A DNA stretch of 5,392 nt from DASSBG01 sp965651365 (GCA_965651365.1 CBFGSA010000162.1:1-5392); one strand, 5' to 3'. Positions 1 to 5,365 are shown, numbered from the stretch's first letter. The notes: generated from the sequence alone by a model not told the origin. Program-made: numbers and translations.

Positions 1-53
1 CCAGAATGACGGGGTAGTCTTGAGGTTCCTCGCTGCGCTCGGCCCCGGAATGA
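1..53 (-). repeat. Degenerate copy of the hairpin repeat family (right-arm type)
   Basis: This stretch carries the 16-mer GTTCCTCGCTGCGCTC (25-40) followed by GGCCCCGGAATGAC, matching the copy at 148-184. The upstream side, which should supply the outer-stem partner, reads TTGAGG in place of CCGGG, so the outer stem is not preserved. Bases 1-40 are repeated without a mismatch at 175-214. The minus strand is given because the family's GTC foot and CTGGGG side read in that direction. The element may begin outside the window. Confidence 0.7.
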
Positions 54-68
54 CGAGGTTTGCAGGCT

Positions 69-103
69 GTCATCCTGGGGCCGCCGCAGGCGGAACCCGG
101 GAT
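69..103 (+). repeat. REP-like hairpin element A
   Basis: A GTC foot (69-71) precedes a hairpin. The outer stem is ATCCTGGG (72-79) with CCCGGGAT (96-103), 8 pairs including one T.G wobble. An internal loop follows (G80 opposite A94-A95), then an inner stem CCGCC (81-85) with GGCGG (89-93) and the triloop GCA. It is in inverted orientation to element B (148-184), about 44 nt away, like the paired REPs of enterobacterial BIMEs. There is no coding potential I would trust. Confidence 0.8.
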
Positions 104-147
104 CCACTTTGATTTTGCTTGTGGATTTCAGGCGAGCACGACAATGG

Positions 148-184
148 ATTCCGGGTTCCTCGCTGCGCTCGGCCCCAGAATGAC
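148..184 (-). repeat. REP-like hairpin element B, inverted relative to A
   Basis: Read on the minus strand, the GTC foot (184-182) is followed by ATTCTGGG (181-174) pairing with CCCGGAAT (155-148): 8 pairs with the same T.G wobble as element A, and a third pair changed from C-G to T-A. The inner stem CCGAG/CGAGG (172-168 with 162-158) has two adjacent G.A mismatches flanked by Watson-Crick pairs, and a 5-nt loop. With element A it forms a large imperfect inverted repeat spanning about 69-184. Confidence 0.75.
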
Positions 185-226
185 GGGGTAGTCTTGAGGT
201 TCCTCGCTGCGCTCTGTCCCAGAATG
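175..226 (-). repeat. Perfect 40-nt duplication and trailing repeat fragment
   Basis: Bases 175-214 are identical to 1-40 (40 of 40), starting inside element B and running through a further GTTCCTCGCTGCGCTC (199-214). The following TGTCCCAGAATG resembles the end of an element but has lost the GGCC. The perfect identity against otherwise diverged copies suggests a recent local duplication or gene conversion. Positions 230-288, between the repeat cluster and the next gene, hold nothing I can assign. Confidence 0.75.
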
Positions 227-288
227 GTGAGCATCCCTGTGCCAGTTTCGATCGCCAGACGCACGCTCCGGTGCGCTGTGCAATGAGG

Positions 289-675
289 CTACGCCAGCGT
301 CGGCCTGGGCCTGCTCAGCCGGGCGCCCAGCACGGTGGCCGGCAGCAGCAGGATCAGGAAGCCGAGGTGGTACCACAATGGCATCAGGTCCCAGTACTGT
401 AGCTGCACGAAGATGCCGACCGCCAGCAGCACCAGGCCCAGCACGGTGCCGACATTCGCGGCGCGGGCCTGCGCGATGCGTCCCGCAAGCCAGCCGGACA
501 GGATGGAAAAGACCACGCTCAGGACCAGAATCAGGCCCAGCATGCCATTGCTGTCGGTGGAGCCATCGGCATTGAAGTATTGCGGAAACGCGGTCGAGAT
601 CAGCGCGTTGTTGCCCAGGAACAGAACCGTCCAGAAAACGAAACCTGCCACCACTGCCAGAATCAATCGACCCAT
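289..675 (-). CDS. Small four-helix integral membrane protein, function unknown
   Basis: This is a 128-residue hydrophobic protein starting MGRLILAVVAG. Four membrane segments are visible at about residues 4-27, 44-68, 73-93 and 100-120. A polar loop after the first helix (about 31-43, containing N35, D37, S39, D41, S42 and N43) and short loops elsewhere complete it. The C-terminus is basic and Pro-rich (R119, R122, R124). I do not recognise a named family, and no catalytic or metal-binding motif is apparent; it resembles the many small four-helix hypothetical proteins of proteobacteria. The ATG at 675-673 is chosen over longer in-frame extensions because AAAAGGGG (690-683 on the minus strand) lies 7 nt upstream as a Shine-Dalgarno sequence, and the extension would run antisense into yoaA. 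The gene is divergent from yoaA across 87 bp, and its 3' end faces the left repeat cluster. I am confident that it is a gene; its role is unknown. Confidence 0.75.
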   Translation of the reverse strand: MGRLILAVVAGFVFWTVLFLGNNALISTAFPQYFNADGSTDSNGMLGLILVLSVVFSILSGWLAGRIAQARAANVGTVLGLVLLAVGIFVQLQYWDLMPLWYHLGFLILLLPATVLGARLSRPRPTLA

Positions 676-682
676 GACACTG

Positions 683-690
683 CCCCTTTT
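683..690 (-). promoter_or_regulatory. Shine-Dalgarno of the 128-residue membrane protein
   Basis: AAAAGGGG on the minus strand ends 7 nt before the ATG at 675. It fixes the start codon of the membrane-protein gene. Confidence 0.65.
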
Positions 691-704
691 CGGATGGAAC
701 CGGA

Positions 705-710
705 ATGATA
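705..710 (-). promoter_or_regulatory. Possible -10 box for the membrane-protein gene
   Basis: TATCAT on the minus strand (710-705) matches 5 of 6 bases of TATAAT and would give a leader of roughly 20-25 nt including the Shine-Dalgarno sequence. No convincing -35 hexamer lies 16-18 nt upstream, so this is tentative. Confidence 0.25.
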
Positions 711-750
711 GCCTGCATTCGTTACGGTTTCGTTGTCCGGCGCGGTCGGC

Positions 751-765
751 GATACTGGCACGATG
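751..765 (+). promoter_or_regulatory. -10-like hexamer placed for a leaderless yoaA start
   Basis: GATACT (751-756) is followed by 6 nt and then the ATG at 763, so transcription initiated about 7 nt after the -10 would begin at or next to the start codon. No Shine-Dalgarno is seen upstream. No good -35 is visible; the hexamer 17 nt upstream is TTTCGT. The same arrangement occurs before tsaB, which is the main reason for listing it. Confidence 0.4.
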
Positions 766-2700
766 GACAAGGATCTGAAGCCTGCCGAGCTGCTTGGCCC
801 TGAGGGCCCGTTTGCCGGCGAACTGGACCATTTCGCGCCGCGCGACGTGCAGCAGCAAATGGCGAGTGCGGTCGCGGCGGCGATCGCGCAGGCCGACACG
901 CTGGTGGTCGAGGCCGGTACCGGCACCGGCAAGACCTTTGCCTATCTGGTGCCGGCGATGCTGTCGGGCCAACGGGTAATCGTGTCAACCGGCACCAAGG
1001 CCTTGCAGGACCAGCTTTTCCACCGCGATGTGCCGCGTGTGCGCACGGTGCTGGGCGTGCCCTTGAAGTCGGCCTTGCTCAAGGGCCGGGCCAACTACCT
1101 GTGCCTGTACCGGCTGGATCAGACGCAGCGCGAGCCGCCACCTGCCGGCTCGTCTCTGGCCGAAGATCTGGCGCGTGTTGCCGACTGGGCCGAGCGCACC
1201 CGCAGCGGCGACCGCATGGAGCTGGTGGCGGTGCCCGAGGACTCGGCGATCTGGCCGCGGGTGACCTCGACCGTGGACAACTGTCTGGCCAGCGAATGCC
1301 CGTTCTTCGACGATTGCCACGTGTACAAGGCCCGGCGCAAGGCCCAGGATGCGGACCTGGTGGTGGTCAACCACCACCTGCTGCTGGCCGACATGGCGCT
1401 CAAGGTGGAGGGCTTTGGCGACATCCTGCCCGAGGCGCAGGCCTTCATTCTGGACGAGGCGCACCAGGTGCCGGTCCTGGCTGGGCAGTTTTTCTCGAAG
1501 AACCTGAGTGCGCGCCAGATCAGCGAGCTGATCAAGGACTGCTACAGCGAGTGCGGCGAAGTGTCGGCGGCGCTGGCCGAACTCAACGAACCCCTGAGCC
1601 AACTGGAGACGCTGCTGAAGAAGGCGCGGCTGGCGATGCAGGCCTTGCCGCAGCGCGGCACTTTTGCCGATATCGCATCCAATCCGGCGGCGCTGGATGC
1701 CTTGAAGGCGCTGGCCGACGGGCTGGCAGCCGTGGCCGAGGTCCTGGTGACCCAGGCAGACCGCTCGCGCGGCATGGACTCGGTGCACGCCCGCTCGCAG
1801 GTTCTGCTGGGCCGGCTGGGCCGGATGCTGAACGGGCCGGGCGAGCCGGACGAGGATAGCAGCGCGGGTGAGGTGCGCTGGTATGAAACCAGCCGCTACG
1901 GTTTCGTGCTCAGTGTGACGCCGCTGGATCTGGCCACGCCGCTCCGGCGCATGCGCGAGAGTACCGGCGCGGCCTGGGTGTTCACGTCGGCCACGTTGTC
2001 AGTGGCCGGTCAGTTCGAGCATTTCTCGCGCCAGATGGGCCTGGTCGAGCCGCGAACCCTGTGCCTGGACAGTCCGTTCGATTTCGCGCGCCAGGCGCTG
2101 CTGTATCTGCCAGCGGGCGTGCCCGACCCGCGCCAGGCCGACTACACCGACCGCATGATTGATCGTGCGCGACCGGTGCTGGAAGCCGCCGGCGGGCGAA
2201 GCTTTGTGCTGTTCACCTCGCACCGCGCCTTGCGCCGGGCCGAGGAACTGTTGCGTGATACCTTGCCCTATCCCTTGCTGGTCCAGGGCACGGCGCCGCG
2301 CAACAGTCTGCTGGAGGAATTTCGTGCAGCCGGCAATGCCGTGCTGCTGGGCGCGGCCACGTTCTGGGAGGGGGTGGATGTGGCCGGCGAAGCGCTGAGT
2401 TGCGTGATCATCGACAAGCTGCCCTTTGCCGCGCCGGGCGATCCGGTGCGCGAGGCGCGCATGAACGCGATCCGCGAGGCCGGTGACAGCCCGTTCACCC
2501 AGATGCAGGTACCCGAAGCGGCCATCGCATTGAAGCAGGGTTGCGGCCGCCTGATCCGCGATGTCGCCGACCGCGGCGTCTTGATGCTGTGCGATCCGAG
2601 ATTGTTGGGCAAGGGCTACGGCCGTCTGTTTCTGAACAGCCTGCCATCCATGCGACAGACCCGCGAGCTGGCCGATGTGCAACACTTTTTCGCCTCGTAG
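763..2700 (+). CDS. yoaA: ATP-dependent DNA helicase YoaA, XPD/DinG family with Fe-S cluster
   Basis: This is a 645-residue superfamily 2 helicase of the XPD/DinG group, acting in the cytoplasm on DNA. E. coli YoaA (636 residues) is known to bind the HolC subunit of DNA polymerase III and helps cells tolerate replication damage; the same role here is inferred. Visible motifs are Walker A EAGTGTGKT (50-58), four cysteines placed to ligate a 4Fe-4S cluster (C114, C174, C179, C185; NYLC, then DNCLASECPFFDDC), a DEAH box (231-234), TSATL (408-412), FWEGVDV (534-540) and motif VI QGCGRLIR (592-599). All key residues are present. The ATG at 763 is preferred to an in-frame TTG at 733: it matches the family length and sits 6 nt after a -10-like hexamer. 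The stop codon lies at the edge of a palindromic repeat. tsaB follows after 61 bp, the same order as in E. coli. It is closer to YoaA than to DinG in the motif-flanking sequence. Confidence 0.95.
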   Translation: MDKDLKPAELLGPEGPFAGELDHFAPRDVQQQMASAVAAAIAQADTLVVEAGTGTGKTFAYLVPAMLSGQRVIVSTGTKALQDQLFHRDVPRVRTVLGVPLKSALLKGRANYLCLYRLDQTQREPPPAGSSLAEDLARVADWAERTRSGDRMELVAVPEDSAIWPRVTSTVDNCLASECPFFDDCHVYKARRKAQDADLVVVNHHLLLADMALKVEGFGDILPEAQAFILDEAHQVPVLAGQFFSKNLSARQISELIKDCYSECGEVSAALAELNEPLSQLETLLKKARLAMQALPQRGTFADIASNPAALDALKALADGLAAVAEVLVTQADRSRGMDSVHARSQVLLGRLGRMLNGPGEPDEDSSAGEVRWYETSRYGFVLSVTPLDLATPLRRMRESTGAAWVFTSATLSVAGQFEHFSRQMGLVEPRTLCLDSPFDFARQALLYLPAGVPDPRQADYTDRMIDRARPVLEAAGGRSFVLFTSHRALRRAEELLRDTLPYPLLVQGTAPRNSLLEEFRAAGNAVLLGAATFWEGVDVAGEALSCVIIDKLPFAAPGDPVREARMNAIREAGDSPFTQMQVPEAAIALKQGCGRLIRDVADRGVLMLCDPRLLGKGYGRLFLNSLPSMRQTRELADVQHFFAS

Positions 2701-2726
2701 GGTGGGCAAAGCGCAGCGTGCCCACG
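2698..2726 (+). repeat. Palindromic GTGGGC...GCCCAC intergenic repeat overlapping the yoaA stop
   Basis: GTGGGCA (2702-2708) and TGCCCAC (2719-2725) form a 7-bp stem around a 10-nt loop (AAGCGCAGCG). The block starting TAGGGTGGGC resembles, from memory, a short repeat scattered between genes in many proteobacterial genomes. The TAG stop of yoaA (2698-2700) forms its left edge. It lacks a T tract, so it is not a typical intrinsic terminator, although the hairpin could protect the mRNA 3' end or lower read-through into tsaB. Confidence 0.6.
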
Positions 2727-2749
2727 CGGCTTCTCACCGTGATCCCGGT

Positions 2750-2764
2750 TAAACTGCGCCAATG
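2750..2764 (+). promoter_or_regulatory. -10-like hexamer placed for a leaderless tsaB start
   Basis: TAAACT (2750-2755), 5 of 6 to TATAAT at a spacing of 6 nt from the ATG at 2762, has the same position and a similar sequence as the element before yoaA. No Shine-Dalgarno precedes the ATG, and no clear -35 is visible. It would let tsaB be transcribed independently of yoaA. Confidence 0.45.
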
Positions 2765-3454
2765 AATCTGTTGGCCTTTGAAACCTCCACCGAGTCGTGT
2801 TCCGTGGCCTTGCTGGCCGGCACGGGGCTGACGTTCCGCAGCGAGCTGGCGCCGCGGCGGCATGCCGAACTGGTGCTGCCGATGAGCGAAGCGCTGCTGG
2901 CCGAGGCCGGGATCACCCGGCAGCAACTGGACGCCGTTGCAGTCGGCCGTGGACCCGGCGCCTTCACCGGCGTGCGCCTGGGCGTGTCGCTGGCGCAGGG
3001 GCTGGCCTTTGCGCTGGGCCTGCCGGTACTGCCGGTGTCGTCACTGGCCGCGCTGGCCATGCAGGCGCCGGCCGAGGGGCCGCTGACGCTGGCCGTGATC
3101 GATGCGCGCATGGGCGAGGTCTATGCCGGGTGTTTTGCGCGCGATCCGCGGTCGCTTGTGCTTGCGCTGGACGATGAGCGCGTCTGTGCGCCGGACGAGG
3201 CAAGGCTGCCGGGTTCAGACACGGCCTGGCAGGTTCTCGGCAGCGGCTGGACGGCGCATGCCGATGCGTTGCGCGCCGCCATTGGCTCGGAACCGCTTTG
3301 GAGTGACGGCGGACGCTATCCGCAAGCCGCCGATGTGGCCCGCCTGGCGGCACGCGATCTGCAGGCCGGGCTTGGCGTAAGCCCGGAGCAGGCGCTGCCG
3401 GTCTACTTGCGTGACAGGGTTGCCCAGACCATTGCCGAGCGCGAGGGCAGATAG
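2762..3454 (+). CDS. tsaB: tRNA threonylcarbamoyladenosine biosynthesis protein TsaB
   Basis: TsaB (formerly YeaZ) is the non-catalytic ASKHA-fold partner that binds TsaD. Together with TsaE it transfers the threonylcarbamoyl group from the TsaC product to A37 of ANN-decoding tRNAs, making t6A in the cytoplasm. The 230 residues match the usual bacterial length (about 230). Signatures seen are the N-terminal LLAFETSTESCSVAL (3-17), RRHAELVLP (32-40), the diagnostic GRGPGAFTGVRLGVS (62-76), the IDARMGEVYAG segment (113-123) and the C-terminal PVYLRDRVA (213-221). It lacks the metal-binding His pair of TsaD, as expected for TsaB. The gene lies 61 bp after yoaA in the same direction, an arrangement shared with E. 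coli, and may be co-transcribed or use its own leaderless promoter at 2750. It converges on the aminotransferase. Family assignment is firm. Confidence 0.95.
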   Translation: MNLLAFETSTESCSVALLAGTGLTFRSELAPRRHAELVLPMSEALLAEAGITRQQLDAVAVGRGPGAFTGVRLGVSLAQGLAFALGLPVLPVSSLAALAMQAPAEGPLTLAVIDARMGEVYAGCFARDPRSLVLALDDERVCAPDEARLPGSDTAWQVLGSGWTAHADALRAAIGSEPLWSDGGRYPQAADVARLAARDLQAGLGVSPEQALPVYLRDRVAQTIAEREGR

Positions 3455-3516
3455 CGGCAAGAGCGGGTTCTGCCGATTGGGCATTTCAGCCCTCGCGCAG
3501 CACTGGCACCTTCGCC

Positions 3517-3548
3517 ATCCCGGACGCCGCGCAGCGGCGATCCGGGAT
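3517..3548. repeat. Hairpin repeat element C in the convergent gap, possible terminator
   Basis: ATCCCGG (3517-3523) pairs with CCGGGAT (3542-3548), and CGCCGC (3525-3530) pairs with GCGGCG (3534-3539) around the triloop GCA. A3524 can pair with T3541, leaving A3540 bulged, for up to 14 pairs. The design parallels elements A and D (outer ATCC..GGAT stem, inner GC stem, triloop) but it lacks the CTGGGG side and the GTC foot, so it is a related or separate family. It lies between two convergent stop codons and could end transcription from either side, although no T run follows. Confidence 0.7.
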
Positions 3549-3556
3549 TCACTTGG

Positions 3557-3608
3557 TTGCAAGGAGCCTCGGGCCGGAACAAAGGTTGACTGGCGGCGGC
3601 TCCTGCAA
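3557..3608 (-). terminator. Stem-loop just after the aminotransferase stop, possible terminator
   Basis: TTGCAaGGAGCC (3557-3568) and GGCTCCTGCAA (3598-3608) pair over 11 bp with one bulged A and a loop of 29 nt. On the minus strand the stem begins 7 nt after the TGA at 3618-3616. There is no U tract, so intrinsic termination is uncertain; mRNA 3'-end stabilisation is an alternative. Confidence 0.4.
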
Positions 3609-3615
3609 GTTCAGT

Positions 3616-5112
3616 TCAGGCCGCTTCCTGGGCGGCGCTGGCGCGGGGGCCTTCGGTGAGCGCGATGCGAACCTGGTCGATGATCAGGTCGACTTCGGCA
3701 CTGGTGACCTCGAAGTGCGGGGTGAAGCGCAGTGAATTGGCGCCGCCGTGGATCACGCCAACGCCGTGCTCGCGCATGAATTCCTCTGTGGAACCATTGC
3801 CGAAGCATTTGAATTCATTTGACAATTCGCAGGAGAACAGCAGACCGGTGCCTTGCACCTTGGTGATCATTCCGCCCAGTTCGTCTTTCAGCGCATTGAG
3901 CTTGTCGACGAATTCCTGGCCGCGCTCGCGGATGTTGTCGCGGACTTCGTCGCCGAGCATGCCCAGCACGGTGCAGGCCACGTCCAGCGCGCGTGGGTTG
4001 CTGGTCATGGTGTTGCCGTACACACCCTTGCGGTAGGTCGCGGCGGTGTCGGCGGTCACCGCCAGCACCGACAGCGGGTACTGCCCGGCATTGAGCGCCT
4101 TGGAGTAGGTTTCCATGTCCGGCGGGTCGAGCTTCTCGAAGCCGGGATAGTCGACCACCGACAGCACGCCGTGGGCGCGCAGGCCGGCCTGGATCGAATC
4201 GACCAGCAGCAGGCTGCCGTGGTCGCGGGTCAGCTCGCGAGCCACTTCGTAGAACTCGGTGGTCAGTGCGCGGCCCGGGTCGCCTTCGCCCATCACCGGC
4301 TCCAGGTACATGGCCTCGATGAACCAGCCGTGCTGCTCGGCCTCGGCGTAGACCTGGCGCAACTGCTCGATGTCATACGGCGCCACCGTCAGCAGGCTGT
4401 CCTCGTTGCGGTAGCTGGCCAGGTTCTTCTGATAGGTCTTGCGTGTGGAATCGGAATACAGGGCCGGACCTTCGGTGCGGCCGTGGAAGGCGCCCTTGAC
4501 TGCCAGGCGCTTGATCTTGCGACCGGCGTAACGCGCGCCCGACTCGGTCATGTTGCGGGCATTGATGTCGACAATGCGCCCGGCCAGCGTCACGGCCTCG
4601 GAGCCGGAGTTGAGGCACAGGTAGCGGCTGTACGGATTGCCGCCGCGCTTGCGGCCGATTTCGGCATTCAGCGCCTTGCCCAGACGCAGTTGCGCGATCG
4701 AAGGTGTCATCACGTTGGCCATCACCTGCGGCTTGGCCAGCGCCTCGCCGATGGCGGGGTGGTTGTGGCCGAAGCCGAGCATGCCGTAGCCGCCATTGTC
4801 GTGCAGCACGGCGCCCTTGAGAGTCACGATCCAGGGGCCCTGGGCCGCTGCCGGCAGGTAGGGGTTGACGCCGTCGTCGGGGTAGAAGTTGACCAGACCG
4901 GCCTGGGCCTGTTCGATCTGCTCGGCCTCGTCCAGCTTCAGAAAATCCTCGAAGCCGTCGCGCAGTTCGCGGTGGCGGCTGACTGCCTGCTCGATGGCCA
5001 GACGCAGAGCCGGGTCGTCGGCGAAACGCTCCAGCGCAGCCTCGTTCAGGCCGGTGGTCCGCGGCGTACCGCCAAAATCGCGCAATTCGCGCAGCATGTC
5101 GATGGAGCCCAT
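3616..5112 (-). CDS. Class III PLP-dependent aminotransferase, substrate unknown
   Basis: This is a 498-residue fold-type I enzyme of the class III (ornithine/GABA/acetylornithine aminotransferase) group, probably cytoplasmic. Visible landmarks are GFGHNHPAIGEAL (113-125), NSGSEAVTLAGR (168-179, phosphate binding), AFHGRT (208-213), EPVMGEGDPG (271-280), Asp305 in LLLVDSIQAG (301-310, the residue that should face the pyridine nitrogen), Lys338 in TYSKALNAGQYP (335-346, expected PLP Schiff base), GNTMTSNPRAL (366-376) and a C-terminal LRFTPHFEVT (461-470). It is longer than typical members (about 400-460) because of an N-terminal extension of roughly 70 residues rich in acidic and basic side chains. 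The usual Glu after the Asp (DEVQ) is replaced by Ser306. The ATG at 5112 is supported by GAGGAGG 5 nt upstream. It is monocistronic here and converges on tsaB. I cannot name the substrate; catalytic residues look intact. Confidence 0.9.
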   Translation of the reverse strand: MGSIDMLRELRDFGGTPRTTGLNEAALERFADDPALRLAIEQAVSRHRELRDGFEDFLKLDEAEQIEQAQAGLVNFYPDDGVNPYLPAAAQGPWIVTLKGAVLHDNGGYGMLGFGHNHPAIGEALAKPQVMANVMTPSIAQLRLGKALNAEIGRKRGGNPYSRYLCLNSGSEAVTLAGRIVDINARNMTESGARYAGRKIKRLAVKGAFHGRTEGPALYSDSTRKTYQKNLASYRNEDSLLTVAPYDIEQLRQVYAEAEQHGWFIEAMYLEPVMGEGDPGRALTTEFYEVARELTRDHGSLLLVDSIQAGLRAHGVLSVVDYPGFEKLDPPDMETYSKALNAGQYPLSVLAVTADTAATYRKGVYGNTMTSNPRALDVACTVLGMLGDEVRDNIRERGQEFVDKLNALKDELGGMITKVQGTGLLFSCELSNEFKCFGNGSTEEFMREHGVGVIHGGANSLRFTPHFEVTSAEVDLIIDQVRIALTEGPRASAAQEAA

Positions 5113-5117
5113 GGCGT

Positions 5118-5124
5118 CCTCCTC
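5118..5124 (-). promoter_or_regulatory. Strong Shine-Dalgarno of the aminotransferase
   Basis: GAGGAGG on the minus strand lies 5 nt before the ATG at 5112 and fixes that start. It contrasts with the two plus-strand genes, which have none. Confidence 0.8.
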
Positions 5125-5174
5125 AAGGTTCAGGCGCTGCCGCTGTAGAGAGTGTCGGGCTGTGCGCTAAGTGG

Positions 5175-5203
5175 TTAAAAGTCAAAGAAAATAGCTGTAT
5201 AGT
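5175..5203 (+). promoter_or_regulatory. Possible sigma70-type promoter in an AT-rich island, facing the right repeat array
   Basis: TTAAAA (5175-5180, 4 of 6 to TTGACA), a 17-nt spacer and TATAGT (5198-5203, 5 of 6 to TATAAT) read toward the repeat array, where no gene is visible. On the minus strand the same island contains TTGACT (5185-5180), but no good -10 at the right distance, so the aminotransferase promoter cannot be placed with confidence even though it should lie about here. The island (about 5165-5205) is strikingly AT-rich against its surroundings. Confidence 0.3.
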
Positions 5204-5234
5204 GTAGCACGGGAGCAGGTTTTCCGGTAGGCCC

Positions 5235-5269
5235 GTCGTCCTGGGGCTGCCGAAGGCAGAACCCGGGAC
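5235..5269 (+). repeat. REP-like hairpin element D
   Basis: A GTC foot (5235-5237) precedes GTCCTGGG (5238-5245), which pairs with CCCGGGAC (5262-5269): 8 pairs with the same internal T.G wobble as element A. The inner stem CTGCC (5247-5251) pairs with GGCAG (5255-5259) around the triloop GAA. Compared with element A, the closing pair has changed A-T to G-C, and inner pairs have changed on both sides. Confidence 0.8.
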
Positions 5270-5329
5270 CCATTGTGCTTTTGCCCCGGGGCTTGCGTCA
5301 GGTGTTGGGGCTTGCGGCATTCAAAATGG

Positions 5330-5365
5330 ACCCCGGGTTCCGCGCTGCGCGCGGCCCAGGGTGAC
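5330..5365 (-). repeat. REP-like hairpin element E, inverted relative to D
   Basis: On the minus strand, the GTC foot (5365-5363) is followed by ACCCTGGG (5362-5355), which pairs with CCCGGGGT (5337-5330) and includes the T.G wobble. The inner stem CCGCG/CGCGG (5354-5350 with 5344-5340) is perfect with a 5-nt loop. Short flanks CCATT (5270-5274) and AATGG (5325-5329) extend the inverted repeat made with element D across a roughly 60-nt spacer. Confidence 0.75.

Noticed and set aside
1..230. CRISPR array
   Set aside because: Repeats occur in both orientations with irregular spacing and diverged sequence, spacers are not of uniform length, and no cas gene is present.
260..275. Short hairpin CGCAC/GTGCG after the membrane-protein gene as a terminator
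   Set aside because: Only 5 bp with a 6-nt loop and no T tract; too weak to call.
128..718. Minus-strand open frame of 196 codons covering the left repeats
   Set aside because: It translates repeat sequence and a shifted frame of the membrane-protein gene, giving Arg/Gly/Pro-rich composition with no domain.
733..765. TTG at 733 as the yoaA start
   Set aside because: It adds 10 residues without family similarity and has no ribosome binding site; the ATG at 763 fits family length and the -10 spacing.
985..1788. Minus-strand open frame of 267 codons inside yoaA
   Set aside because: Antisense shadow of an unmistakable helicase; His/Gln/Arg-rich composition and no recognisable motif.
3853..5148. 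Long plus-strand open frame (431 codons) antisense to the aminotransferase
   Set aside because: The protein is low in family-like motifs and rich in Gly/Ala/Val/His/Gln, typical of antisense frames in GC-rich genes; the opposite strand encodes a clear enzyme with a strong Shine-Dalgarno.
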